NCBI GenBank assembly: GCA_963575745.1
Contig: CAUYUJ010015834.1
Location: 20,001-84,000 of the forward strand
DNA: 64,000 nucleotides
Reading direction: 5' to 3'
DNA from: Prorocentrum cordatum
Lineage: Eukaryota; Sar; Dinophyceae; Prorocentrales; Prorocentraceae
Each line of letters starts with the position of its first letter. Position 1 is the stretch's first letter. Position numbers and translations under genes: made by a program. Positions 20,235 to 29,684 of this stretch are shown here, in pieces. Under the pieces are notes generated by a model. The model searched no databases, was not told the origin of the DNA, and worked only from the letters and a program-made list of their open reading frames with translations.

Positions 20235-20804
20235 GTTCTCGCAGTCGCAGTCGCATTCGCGATGACAGTCGCGGTGGCAACGGCAGTCACAGTCACAGCC
20301 TCAGCCTCAGCCTGCCTCAGTATCAGCCTGCCTCAGCCTCAGCCTCAGCCTGCCTCAGCCTCAGCCTCAGCCTGCTTCAGCCTCAGCCTCAGCCTCAGTC
20401 TGCCTTCAGCCTCGGCCTCAGCCTCAGGCTGCCTCAGCCTCAGGCTGCATCAGCCTCAGCCTCAGCCTCAGCCTGCCTCAGCATCAGCCTGCCTCAGCCT
20501 CAGCCTCAGCCTGCCTCAGCCTCAGCCTCAGCCTGCTTCAGCTTCAGCCTCAACCTTAGCCTCAGCCTCAACCTTTTCCTCAGCCTCAGCCTCAGCCTGC
20601 ATCAGCCTCAGCCTCAGCCTCAGCCTGCCTCAGCATCAGCCTGCCTCAGCCTCAGCCTCAGCCTGCCTCAGCCTCAGCCTCAGCCTCAGCCACAGCCTGC
20701 TTCAGCCAAAGCCTCAGTCTGCCTTCAGCCTTGGCCTCAGCCTCAGCCTGCCTCAGCCTCAGCCTGCTTCAGCCTCAGCCTCAGCCTCGGCCCGCCTCAG
20801 CATC
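20235..20804. repeat. CAGCCT/CAGCCTG hexamer-type array, left of the copia element
   Basis: (GCAGTC)-like repeats at 20,235-20,300 pass into CAGCCTCAGCCTGCCT words to 20,804. A ~100-bp stretch containing CTTCAGCTTCAGCCTCAACC and CTCAACCTTTTCCTCAGCC (about 20,520-20,600) recurs almost identically at about 39,320-39,410, on the other side of the copia element. Ser/Ala/Leu/Pro/Gln ORFs are repeat translation. Confidence 0.95.
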
Positions 20805-20985
20805 TGTGTATGGGGTTGAAGTACAAGTGTACAGAACCCCTGGTCCGTTGGTAGAGAGATGGAGGGATAGATGGATATCTTTCCCTCCCACGCGGCCAAG
20901 GTACGATCGCTCCAATTCAGTACCTGAGCCCAAACGGCCAGGTGCGGGAGAGGTAAGGATAAGGAGTATATATGAGGGTATTACA
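20805..20985 (-). repeat. 3' LTR
   Basis: Starts TGTGTATGGGG and ends TATTACA on the + strand, giving short inverted termini (TGT/ACA). It is followed inward, after 4 bp, by the polypurine tract. The outer neighbour is AGCATC (20,799-20,804) at the end of the CAGCCT array. Confidence 0.9.
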
Positions 20986-21754
20986 CGGGTTCCTTCCACA
21001 CCCCCCGTCCCGAATCCCGCCCGTGAAGGCAGGACTCGGGAACAGAGGATAGGAATCCGTAACCTCTGAACTCCTTTAGTCCTTAAGTCAGAAAGGCAGC
21101 TGAGGCGTAGAAAACAGCGAAGCCACAGCTGCAAAGTGAGGTAAAAAGAGATACCCTAAGTCCCCCTTTCATCCCCGGGCGCACTTTGGCGCCCCCTCGG
21201 TGCGCCCCCCAAAACGCTTCGGCACTCGAGGGAGGGGAAGAATGAGACAAGGGTAGGCGGAGAAAGTAGATCTGAGCATTAAGGCAACATGCAATCTGCC
21301 TCGCAAGATTTGCGAGGCAGGTGTTGCCACCAGCAAGCAGATTATTCTCGACGCAATATTGTTCAAATTGGTAAAATATGCATGCGAAGATCGCGTTGGC
21401 GAACACAATCTTGAAATGAAACACAGGTCTGCCTAAAAAATCAATGTATACTAAGATCGCGCTGACGAACACGATTCTGAAAAGAAACGCAAATCTGTGT
21501 AAAGCAAGTGTCTGGCCAGACAAAATGTCGTGTTGATGAACACGAAAAGAGATGTATAAAAATCTGTTTGGCGACTCCCGTTGGCGTTGCTCCTTAGGAG
21601 GCTGCCTCGGTGATCGCAAAAGATATCTATATGTGTGTATGGCCACTTGTGTGAATGATTGAAGTGGCCTAAAAGAATGTATTAGCCACCGCTCAAGGCG
21701 AACTTTGATGAAAGGAAGTTCTGCTCTTGAGCAGTGGGCCTTGCGGCCGACTCA
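20986..21754 (-). other. 3' non-coding region of the copia element
   Basis: Lies between the stop of the 1,437-aa ORF and the 3' LTR. A 187-codon minus ORF (21,646-21,083) is Cys/Phe/Leu-rich without a recognised motif. It contains a degenerate duplication around GTGTTCG.CA.CGCGATCTT (about 21,395 and 21,465). Probably untranslated. Confidence 0.5.
20990..21011 (-). promoter_or_regulatory. Candidate polypurine tract
   Basis: On the minus strand, a 22-nt G/A-rich stretch (GGGACGGGGGG then GTGGAAGGAA, one or two T) ends 4 nt before the 3' LTR. This is the position of the plus-strand primer site in LTR retrotransposons. Confidence 0.6.
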
Positions 21755-24700
21755 CTACGCGTCGCCGTCCTTGTAGAACCTGCGGTCCCACACCCTCTGG
21801 CCGTTGTGCGTCACGTAGCTTGTCGTAAACGTTTCCCAAGTTGTCCTCGGGATCCAGTTGCGGAACCAATCGTTGTACGTGATATCCTGGATGTACACAT
21901 ACTCGTCGTTGTTGATCGCAATGTAGATCCAACATTTGATGTAGTAACTCCAGTATCGAAGACCCCAGTAGCTGTCCTCGAGGTCGTGGCGCCAGTAAGC
22001 AGCGTAATCAGATGTACGTGCTCTCTTGGCGCGCGGCATCGCGGGCGCGTAGTCCTCCGCGCCTGAGGCGCGGGACGCAGCAGCGTCGCCAGGAGCAGGG
22101 CGCGGCGGCGGGCGCGGCGGCGGCCGCGACACCATGGCGTCATCGGACTGTTGGGATTGTGTATCGGGATCGGCTCTCTTCCCTGTACTAACCCCCCTCT
22201 GGTCGGTGTGTGACGGATCGAGGGAGCCTATCAGTTCGTTGGCAATCGCGGCAAGCTTACGCTGGGTGAACTGTTCACGGGTTCCGTCCCTTCGAGGGAG
22301 AGAAACCGTAACCTGTCCGCGCGCCTGCCGCGTCTGCCTGTCAATGCGTCCCTCGTTCAGCCACCACTTTCTCCGACCAGCCTGTCCTGTCCTAATGCTG
22401 ACGTCAAGGATGTCCCACGCGTCGCGCATGTCCTCGACGGTCCAGGGCTTCTTGCCGACATTCACGCGGGCACCTGTCATCTGATGATGGAACTTGAGGT
22501 CGTTGAGAAAGCGTTGTATGAGATTGACGAATGGGTAGTACAGAGGTCGGTCGTCCTCGGATTCGCCCATTAATCTGCACTCGTGTGCAGGCGGGCTACC
22601 GGCTTCGACCCACTTCTGATACCTCTTTTTGGACGCATTGGCCAATCTCCGCAACTGATCTTTCTCTGTGCCTATGTGGGATCGCGCACCCGTCATAATG
22701 ACGTGCGCGCCATCCTTCATGTATCTCGCGATCTGGCCCTCAGACAACGTCGTCTTGATCCAGTTCGTCAACTTCTGCAGGTACGCGAGATCGCTCTGTG
22801 TGGCGGTGCTCTTACCTGTGGCGCCTACGGCCACAGTGTATTGCCAACAGATATCACAAAGTGTGCCGTCACCTGGGACAATCCCGAGGGACAGATCTCG
22901 ACCGCAATCTTGACAGAGCGGTATGGGATGCAAGATCGTCTCGGGGGCCCCTGCCGAAGTCAGGTGATCGCGGGATCCCCAGCGGGTGTCCTGACCGCGA
23001 GCGAGGCTCTGACCGATCTGATTGATCGCCTCACGATTGATCTCGGTGTTCGGTCTGGAAGCGATCGATCTGCTTAAACCCTCGATCTCGATCCGAGACA
23101 ACCTTTCCCCTGGCAGTCCTTGATACTCTATCTTGATGTTGTCGGTATCCTCAGTACCGCCATGGCAAACGTTCTCCTCACGAAGACGGCGAGCCTGCTC
23201 CTGCAAGGTAGCCTCGTTGTCGCCCTCCTCGCGCTTGAGTCCCGTCTGCTCGGCTATGATACGTACCATAGTTTCCTGATCGGGAGCTGCAGACGCAACA
23301 CTGCCTGGGTCCTGGGGAATATCCTGCTCAGCGCCTTGCTCTCGAGGCGCAGCAGGTGTTTCCACCAGCTCTTCCCATACAGGAAAATCTGGATTACCGT
23401 ATGTCACAGTACAATTTTTGAATAGGTCACGCAATGCCTGAAGTGCAGGATGGTTCTCATGGATGGCCTCTTTGGCGAAATCTGGAAGCTCCGCAATACT
23501 ATCTTTCAAAATGTTCTGGTATACTTTGGAAATCCATTGAAAGATGCCTGTGGTCGACTCCTCGATAGTCTCTGGGTCGAGGTAGTGCACCAACTTTTTG
23601 AAGAAATGATCTGCACCACAATTAGGTAAGTCACGTGCCCACTTGTAGGTATGATTGTAGTTCAATTGGTATGACTCCGCATTCCATGCTTTCGATCCAA
23701 ATCGAATTTCAAATTGTAAATGTGACTGAATTTTGTCCATTACGATTCTGTCTGCGCCACTGTGTAGCTCGATGATCTGCTTCATCTTGATCATAGGCGA
23801 ACCCACCAATAACGCCGATGTCCAACAATACACGCGGCAATCATCAGACTGTTTAATCCATCTTGAATCCTCGTCGGGGTCGCAATCTGGATGGTCAAGG
23901 AAATTCGATGGCGGATCAATGATGTGGTCGAGGATGCTTGCCTCAATCTGCTCTTCTGCTTGGATGTCTGCCGAGAGGTCTGCTCTCATGTTGTCGTTCG
24001 CAGCTTTCTCATCGGCAGTAAGAGCGATATTTGATATGTCCACGATCACGGCGATCAGTGGATCATGCGATGATGCTGCACCCTGTCGAGGAATTTCGCC
24101 CGCACGAGCGTTGTCCTCGGCAGGTGTGGACACCAGCTCGTCTGGATCGGGTGTCCGAGGAGCGGGCCTTCTTGGCGGTGTACGCGGAATACGTGGTCTA
24201 TGGAAGCTAGGCATTCCAAGGTATGGTAAGCTGCCGCTAACCTTGTGCTGTAGTATCTCCTCGCTGCATGATGTCGGCCCTTTCAGGACAGTCTCCATCC
24301 ATGTTGGATCGATGGCGTGTTCTTCGATACGAATCGGTAATGCAAATACGACGCCCTTGAGGGGCATGCTTTTGTCATTATACCAGATATTTACCCATCG
24401 TAAACCGTAGTTGAGAATAGGTACTTGTACCGCAAAGAACTTGTCGAAGATGCTGAAATGGATGATTGGACCATATATGTGTCCCTTGGACAAAGTAATC
24501 TTGGTATTGTGATTGCCTTTGGGCCAGTGGTTGTCGTAGTGAAAGCATTTGGTAGAACCCCAATTCTTAATGACAATGAAGTCGCCCATTCGAACATCGT
24601 TAAATGCAGGACGACGATCCCAATCTTTTTGCATGATCTTTGATGTGATTGGTCGAAGAGCTTCGCGACAATGTGACAATGCAATTAACCATTCGTTATC

Positions 24701-26068
24701 ATCTGCTTTGTGGTTGGTCTCCTGAATCATAGCGCGTACTATTTGCTCATCCAAGGCGTCCTCTGCGGATGTACGGCCAGCAGGGGTTTCCCCCGGCCTG
24801 GCCGAGGGTGCTGATGCTGGCGTCGTCCTTGGAGGCTCCATGTTGTGGTCGGGGTCGATAGGTGCCAATCCAGGAGGGTCGTCGGTGAGTTCTCCAGGAA
24901 GGCAGGCGCAAATCTCGTACTTGCTCAATGGCTCTCTTGCTGCCAATGGCGGGTAGTCCCATGGGTCGCCGTCTGGCCACAACTGCTGGCCATGCATGTG
25001 GTGTGGTTTGAGGCGGCGAATTGCAATAATTGCCGCAGCGGGTACCACGTCCTCTGTCATGATAGCGCCCTGAGCACCCAACCAAAATCTGCAACCTGCT
25101 TTTGTGGCGATTTCCATGTTAATCACCAGCTCGACCTCGCTCTTGTAGTTGTTGAACTTGTACGATTCCACTGAAGTGTGTGGGTTCTTTTGAACATTGT
25201 TCAAACATGTGCTGGAACTAAAGAATGCCTCAGATCGCTGCGATGGTTTATAATTTCTGTCTCTCTGAGAATGTGGTTCAACATGTCCAGGAATGATCCC
25301 TGTCTTCAATATGTTATTCCAGGCACGGGATGCTGCTCCATGATGGAGATACTTGACGTCTGTCCACTGTAGACTTTCCCATCCCATATTCCATGGCTTG
25401 GAAGATGGGTTGACACAACTGTGACCACCAACGCACCGAATAGCAATGACGCTGTTCCAGTCAAAAGCGCCGGGGTCACCTCCTTCAGGGATCGGCTTGG
25501 CATATATCTCGATTCTGTTTTTCTGCGGGTCAATATGCTTCTGGAACGCACGAATAATGAATATCGGATAGTAGTCGTTCCAATCGGTGTATCCTTCATT
25601 TTCACCGTCTTTCTTGAAATGTGCCACTGCCGCTTCCATGGATGGTCCATTGTGTCTGTCTTTGCGATCTCGGAATTTCCATTCGACCATTTCTTTAAAT
25701 GATTTCCAATTGCTTGGAATATTCCAATCATTCTTTGTTGTTTTCTCCCAGGTATTAATACGTCTGTCATGAAATTGGTTGATCCAAAACTTTTTGTAGT
25801 GAATCTCGTGGCGTAACATGGTAGTGATGTCTTTGCTCATGTATTTGTTTGTTCCCAGCCATTCTTCATCAATTAGCTGAGGACCATAACGTACATCGTC
25901 GTAATGTGGTAATGGTATCCATTTCCACTCTGGGAAACAAGCAGATTGTGCAATGTCAGGCGCATGAGCAATCACACTATCATCATGCAGTAGCTGCTCG
26001 TACCACTCCTGGTCTCCCATGCAGGCAAATCCATTGGTCGCACGCGTGCCCCGCAACATTGGGCACAT
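21755..26068 (-). CDS. Tpt1/KptA RNA 2'-phosphotransferase-like multidomain protein (1,437 aa)
   Basis: A long uninterrupted ORF with an ATG start, ending TAG-TGA. Residues about 78-355 match Tpt1/KptA in order: SKDITTMLRH (R86-H87, the Arg-His of the N-terminal lobe); IAIRCVGGHSCV (R211, GHS); LHHGAASRAWNNILKTGIIP (H243, the 'HGT....I...G' block); QRSEAFFSSS (R278, the 'R.HVHLS' position); then ELVINMEIATKAGCRFWLG and AQGAIMTEDVVP, the 'vvL.id....G..F....NGV.LT..VP' block. Tpt1 transfers a 2'-phosphate from RNA to NAD+. Residues 410-440 are a Pro-rich linker; 480-590 are an unknown beta-rich, Trp/Phe-rich domain; C1052-X2-C-X15-C-X2-C1074 is a zinc ribbon; 1330-1365 are Pro/Arg-rich; the C-terminus is Tyr/Trp-rich. 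The Tpt1 domain is clear by motif; the activity is inferred. Confidence 0.8.
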   Translation of the reverse strand: MCPMLRGTRATNGFACMGDQEWYEQLLHDDSVIAHAPDIAQSACFPEWKWIPLPHYDDVRYGPQLIDEEWLGTNKYMSKDITTMLRHEIHYKKFWINQFHDRRINTWEKTTKNDWNIPSNWKSFKEMVEWKFRDRKDRHNGPSMEAAVAHFKKDGENEGYTDWNDYYPIFIIRAFQKHIDPQKNRIEIYAKPIPEGGDPGAFDWNSVIAIRCVGGHSCVNPSSKPWNMGWESLQWTDVKYLHHGAASRAWNNILKTGIIPGHVEPHSQRDRNYKPSQRSEAFFSSSTCLNNVQKNPHTSVESYKFNNYKSEVELVINMEIATKAGCRFWLGAQGAIMTEDVVPAAAIIAIRRLKPHHMHGQQLWPDGDPWDYPPLAAREPLSKYEICACLPGELTDDPPGLAPIDPDHNMEPPRTTPASAPSARPGETPAGRTSAEDALDEQIVRAMIQETNHKADDNEWLIALSHCREALRPITSKIMQKDWDRRPAFNDVRMGDFIVIKNWGSTKCFHYDNHWPKGNHNTKITLSKGHIYGPIIHFSIFDKFFAVQVPILNYGLRWVNIWYNDKSMPLKGVVFALPIRIEEHAIDPTWMETVLKGPTSCSEEILQHKVSGSLPYLGMPSFHRPRIPRTPPRRPAPRTPDPDELVSTPAEDNARAGEIPRQGAASSHDPLIAVIVDISNIALTADEKAANDNMRADLSADIQAEEQIEASILDHIIDPPSNFLDHPDCDPDEDSRWIKQSDDCRVYCWTSALLVGSPMIKMKQIIELHSGADRIVMDKIQSHLQFEIRFGSKAWNAESYQLNYNHTYKWARDLPNCGADHFFKKLVHYLDPETIEESTTGIFQWISKVYQNILKDSIAELPDFAKEAIHENHPALQALRDLFKNCTVTYGNPDFPVWEELVETPAAPREQGAEQDIPQDPGSVASAAPDQETMVRIIAEQTGLKREEGDNEATLQEQARRLREENVCHGGTEDTDNIKIEYQGLPGERLSRIEIEGLSRSIASRPNTEINREAINQIGQSLARGQDTRWGSRDHLTSAGAPETILHPIPLCQDCGRDLSLGIVPGDGTLCDICWQYTVAVGATGKSTATQSDLAYLQKLTNWIKTTLSEGQIARYMKDGAHVIMTGARSHIGTEKDQLRRLANASKKRYQKWVEAGSPPAHECRLMGESEDDRPLYYPFVNLIQRFLNDLKFHHQMTGARVNVGKKPWTVEDMRDAWDILDVSIRTGQAGRRKWWLNEGRIDRQTRQARGQVTVSLPRRDGTREQFTQRKLAAIANELIGSLDPSHTDQRGVSTGKRADPDTQSQQSDDAMVSRPPPRPPPRPAPGDAAASRASGAEDYAPAMPRAKRARTSDYAAYWRHDLEDSYWGLRYWSYYIKCWIYIAINNDEYVYIQDITYNDWFRNWIPRTTWETFTTSYVTHNGQRVWDRRFYKDGDA

Positions 26069-26095
26069 GTATGGATGGTCATCTTTGACGCCTGC

Positions 26096-26398
26096 TTATA
26101 GCTTCCATTCGCGAATAGTGCACGAGTTGTCGAAGATCCCGATCTTGCTGGTATCCTCGTGCATGGAACGCTCACAGCTGTCCTGCCATGACAATATATT
26201 CATCTCATGTGGAGAAGGCTCCTCCTCGGCAGGAGTTGCCTCCAGCTCCATTGCCTCAAGGTCGGTGCCGTCATCAGGGATCGGTACCGCCTCAGCTTTT
26301 GGGAGCTGATCTGCTGATTGTTGTTCTGCTTTAGGCTCTGGAGTCGATGGTTGCGACGCTTTGATCGATTGCGGTCCAGGTTGCAGTGGATCAGGCAA
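26096..26398 (-). CDS. Acidic linker segment upstream of the Tpt1-like ORF
   Basis: A 100-codon frame in the same phase as the following 1,437-aa ORF, from which it is separated by TAA 26,096-26,098. Pro/Gln/Glu-rich (PKAEAVPIPDDGTDLEAMEL, EEEPSPHEMN), then NILSWQDSCERSMHEDTSK. It probably forms the flexible N-terminal extension of the Tpt1-like protein, or the C-terminus of the preceding one. Confidence 0.45.
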   Translation of the reverse strand: MPDPLQPGPQSIKASQPSTPEPKAEQQSADQLPKAEAVPIPDDGTDLEAMELEATPAEEEPSPHEMNILSWQDSCERSMHEDTSKIGIFDNSCTIREWKL

Positions 26399-27608
26399 TG
26401 GGCCTGGTGGGCTGGCTGTGCTGTGTCATCAGCTGCCCTCCATACGGCTGTAGGGACATTAGGGTCATGACCCAAAGCAACTCGATCCAGTGCATTCTGT
26501 TTGAAGAATGTTTTGCATGCCTCGATGTTCTTCTCGTTCTCGGCAGCTGGGCCGATGCGGTGAGAAGACAATCTGTTTTCTTCTGCAATGATTCTTGATT
26601 TGGTCGCATTATCATCTCCATCCAAATCTTTGATCTGATGTAAAAATTGCTCGAATACAACCCAAGTAACTGCATGTGCATCTTCAACAGTTTTGACGAT
26701 CTTGGGATGTAGGAGTTCATCTTTCTCAAGAGAATGCCAAGATGCCCAAGCCCCAGGGTATTCTTTGATCAACAGCATAAGGTACTGGAATAAGTCGTTG
26801 TATGCAATAACCCATGGATCGTTATCAGGAAGGGTTTGGTCAGGATCGCCAGGGTCAGGTGCTGGCGTACGTGTCGACATTCCAGGAGTCGGCTCAGTGG
26901 TGTCGCCCGTCTCGGCAGGCAGTGATGCCGGCAATGTGCCCTCGGCACATGACGCCATCCACGCACAATGAGCCATCTCGTTTGCCGTCTGTGTCATCCA
27001 CGTTGTGAGGCTGAGGTCTCTTTTCCATTCGTTTGTCAACTTTTCTCTGAAGTCGAGGGCTGCCATGATTTCTTTGGCCTGCGTGTAGGCCTGGTTGTCC
27101 GTGACAGCAGTCAGCAATGGCGGCCTGAATGGATATGGCTGAGAAGGAAGAGACTGTATCAAGGCGCAAAAATTGCGATAGCATACTGCGTCGCAGAATT
27201 GCGTTGTAAACATTGCCATATTATGGTTATTCTGTTTGGCGTGCCAAGCCTGCGGGGTGACCCTGTCGTACGTATCCACCCAATGGTCGGATGGAAGAAC
27301 AGTGATACCACGGTTCTGCATGATAGTGATCAAGTCGCTCGTGTGGTGATCAAAGTTCGGGTGTGCGCCCATTGCGCTGCTTTTCCAGGTCCCATGACAG
27401 TGGGGCAGCGGAAATACTGCATCACGTCGACAAAACGTGATACGTCCACGAGCACGTGTACGGGCATGAGCGTCGGGACGCCGCCCTCACATTCCATCTT
27501 TTGGAGCTCGTATACGTTGGTAGGAGCACGACTGTGATGTCGGCGCATGTCGATGGCGTTCTGTCCAGGATTGGCGCATGCGATGTCGTTCGCGCTCCAA
27601 ACTACCAT
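26200..27608 (-). pseudogene. SGNH-hydrolase-like accessory ORF with frameshift
   Basis: Two overlapping frames. The first (27,608-27,330) starts with an ATG, MVVWSANDIACANPG, where W-S-A-N-D resembles block III (GxND) of SGNH/GDSL esterases, then VPTLMPVHVLVDVSRF. A shift near 27,370 leads to the second frame (27,372-26,200): HPNFDHHTSDLITIMQNRGI, then LPSDHWVDTYDRVTPQAWHA, where D..D..WH fits the block V Asp/His region, and a helical tail. Residues 150-190 are a Pro/Thr-rich linker. The block I GDSL Ser is not evident, so catalysis is unproven; an RNA- or protein-deacylating or purely structural role are alternatives. After about 26,400 the plausible frame moves to that of the next entry. 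Confidence 0.4.
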
Positions 27609-27626
27609 GGCATTGAGTCCCCTGTG

Positions 27627-28385
27627 CTAGTGTCTTTGTTTTATGGATGATGGGAAATCATTGGCCCAATATTCCCAGATGGTCTCGTTCAACTCGCGCC
27701 ACTTCTTGATGGAGGCGTTGTCGCTTTGGAACATGAGGCCTCTGGCTTCGCGGATCTTCCTGATCAGGTTGCGCTGCTCGAGAGTGTTCTCAAACTGATT
27801 GTTGAGAAGAGCGTTGATACGGCTTTCTTATTTCTCGAAACGTTGCTTGCGTAGTTCCTCCATTCCGTATCGTACGCCTTCATAACCAGCTTCAGGCAAG
27901 AGAACGCAATCTTGACCAATCGGCGTGTCATTCTGTCTGAACCATTCCCTGTAATTGCCAAAGGAGAATGCCCACATCATGATGTCGTCGCGGATCATGG
28001 TCGACAGGTGCTCAAGAGTAGCGCCGCCCATGTATTCCGCGCGGTTGAGGCACGGCATGAATAGCGGTACAAGAGCAGTATTTGATGCACTAGCGAGGTC
28101 AATTCTCTTCTGGGCAGCGTTGAGCTCGTCGATGCCGAAAGTGGGGTACTTCTTGTGTTTTGCACCCTTAGTCCCTTTCTTGGGATGCATGATCCATGTT
28201 GAGTCAGTGTATAAGTTGGTCCATTTGTACGCGTGACCCGATGGCCCAAACGCATGATGTAATAGTAGTCCCAAGTCCTCTTGTATGAGGGAGCGCCACC
28301 CATTGTCTGATAAGTGTAGAAACCAAGCGACCACCACAGAAAGCACTGTATTTTGCGTGGTCCAGCTCAAATGGGTCAACAGCAT
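27627..28385 (-). pseudogene. Accessory ORF after RNase H, part 2 (unknown function, interrupted)
   Basis: Continuation of the previous protein after a frameshift near 28,320. Readable sequence: GWRSLIQEDLGLLLHHAFGP, WTNLYTDSTWIMHPKKGTKG, NRAEYMGGATLEHLSTMIRD, MMWAFSFGNYREWF, ending RKQRFEK at TAA 27,828-27,830. The same frame stays coding-like for another 66 codons (SRINALLNNQFENTLEQRN, LNETIWEYWANDFPSS) to TAG 27,627-27,629, after which the SGNH-like segment begins in the same frame. No family is recognised; helical, Trp/Tyr-rich. Joined with part 1 it would be a ~650-residue protein. Confidence 0.55.
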
Positions 28386-29421
28386 TGCCAGGAGTCAGGC
28401 CAGGGTCATTCGAACCGATCTGGTCAGCAGCTTCGCCAAAGAAGTCGTCGCCCTCGTTGTATGGTGTCCAACGATGAGTACGCTCTGTATCTAGTGGATC
28501 ATCCAATATCGCCACCCAACCATTCGGATGGTCGGATGGTGTTGCCACCGTCTTGGAGTTTGATCCGATACTTCCAAAGCCTCCGCGCGCAGTCAACCAT
28601 GTAGTAAGCTTGCGACGGAACTTCTCTGTTTGGGTAAGGTCGGAAAATGCTCTCGTGCTGGTGACCAAGTTATCTTCGACGATGTGACCGATGTGTCCAG
28701 ATGTATCCGATGTCCTGGCGATGCCAGGTGGACGAGTAGGTAGCTTGGCCATTGCGCGATCAATTTTAGGAGCATAGCATGGCGTTACCAACCCATTCTG
28801 GTATACATCGGATGGTGCACTCAGACCATTGTTGTAATATCTTTGCGTATCCGTAACGCTGTCCTCGGTGTATTGTCCCAGAACTGCACTGCCAATTTTG
28901 GACCAATCGTTGCGAATCATCATCCACTCCGTCTTCAGTATCATTGTAGTAAAGTTCGATGGTGGACATTTGCGGTCTGATCCTGGGATCGTCGCATTCA
29001 AATGATCATGTAGTCCACGAACACTGTCTTGTACTGAAGGATTACGATTGAAAAGGCTGGAAATCATACACATAGCACGCATGAATGATAGCCACGGCGT
29101 AGCTGTGAACGTGTTGTACTCGTAGTTGGCGTTGCCGCCAACGGATCCACTCTCGGTGTTGGCCCATTTCTTAGCCTCGACGGACGCGAAGCGGGCAAGT
29201 TCACGAATAGAAGATTCGTCGGGTACGCGAAGATCAAATTCTCCGCTCCGATCGGCACGCCGTTGATGTATGTATATGTAACCATCTTCGGGATCACGAG
29301 GACGACCAGTTTGAGCGTGGTACGCAAAGCCCACGCGGCCATCGTCCCTGGCGTTCGGGTCGTACTCCTTGTCGTAGCCGATGGGCCAGCCGACGAGGTT
29401 GAGCGGCTGTGCCTGATCCAT
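28204..29421 (-). CDS. Accessory ORF after RNase H, part 1 (unknown function)
   Basis: An open frame with an ATG at 29,421. It begins MDQAQPLNLVGWPIGYDKEY; about 405 codons. The composition is that of a normal globular protein (W, Y, F and charged residues well mixed), unlike the repeat ORFs, but no domain is recognised. Landmarks: DDGRVGFAYHAQTG, GYIYIHQRRADRSGEFDLRV, NDWSKIGSAVLGQY, FELDHAKYSAFCGGRLVST. After about 28,320 the credible sequence continues in the frame of the next entry, so an indel separates the two. It lies between RNase H and the SGNH-like ORF on the same strand and is probably part of the element's extra polyprotein. Confidence 0.6.
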   Translation of the reverse strand: MDQAQPLNLVGWPIGYDKEYDPNARDDGRVGFAYHAQTGRPRDPEDGYIYIHQRRADRSGEFDLRVPDESSIRELARFASVEAKKWANTESGSVGGNANYEYNTFTATPWLSFMRAMCMISSLFNRNPSVQDSVRGLHDHLNATIPGSDRKCPPSNFTTMILKTEWMMIRNDWSKIGSAVLGQYTEDSVTDTQRYYNNGLSAPSDVYQNGLVTPCYAPKIDRAMAKLPTRPPGIARTSDTSGHIGHIVEDNLVTSTRAFSDLTQTEKFRRKLTTWLTARGGFGSIGSNSKTVATPSDHPNGWVAILDDPLDTERTHRWTPYNEGDDFFGEAADQIGSNDPGLTPGNAVDPFELDHAKYSAFCGGRLVSTLIRQWVALPHTRGLGTTITSCVWAIGSRVQMDQLIH

Positions 29422-29684
29422 CTCGTGGATGGATGGGGTCGGGATTAGAACCGATCTCACTTATGTGAGCGAGCAACGACATATGTACATGTACGCCCTC
29501 CGCGATCTTGAATGCACGAACGTCCTCGTTCAAACGCCCTCCAGGGGATGCTAACCGCGTACGTGTACATATGTTGCTGGCCTTTGATTATGTTCGCCTC
29601 GCAAGCGGCAAACAGGATGCTTGTAAGCTTTGTAGCTCGAGTCGTAAAATTGCTGCGGTGTGAACGAATAATCAATGTCCTAAC

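Noticed and set aside
21083-21646. 187-codon ORF near the 3' LTR as an envelope-like gene
   Set aside because: No signal peptide followed by an ectodomain, no convincing transmembrane pattern, and alternative start only; more likely 3' untranslated sequence.
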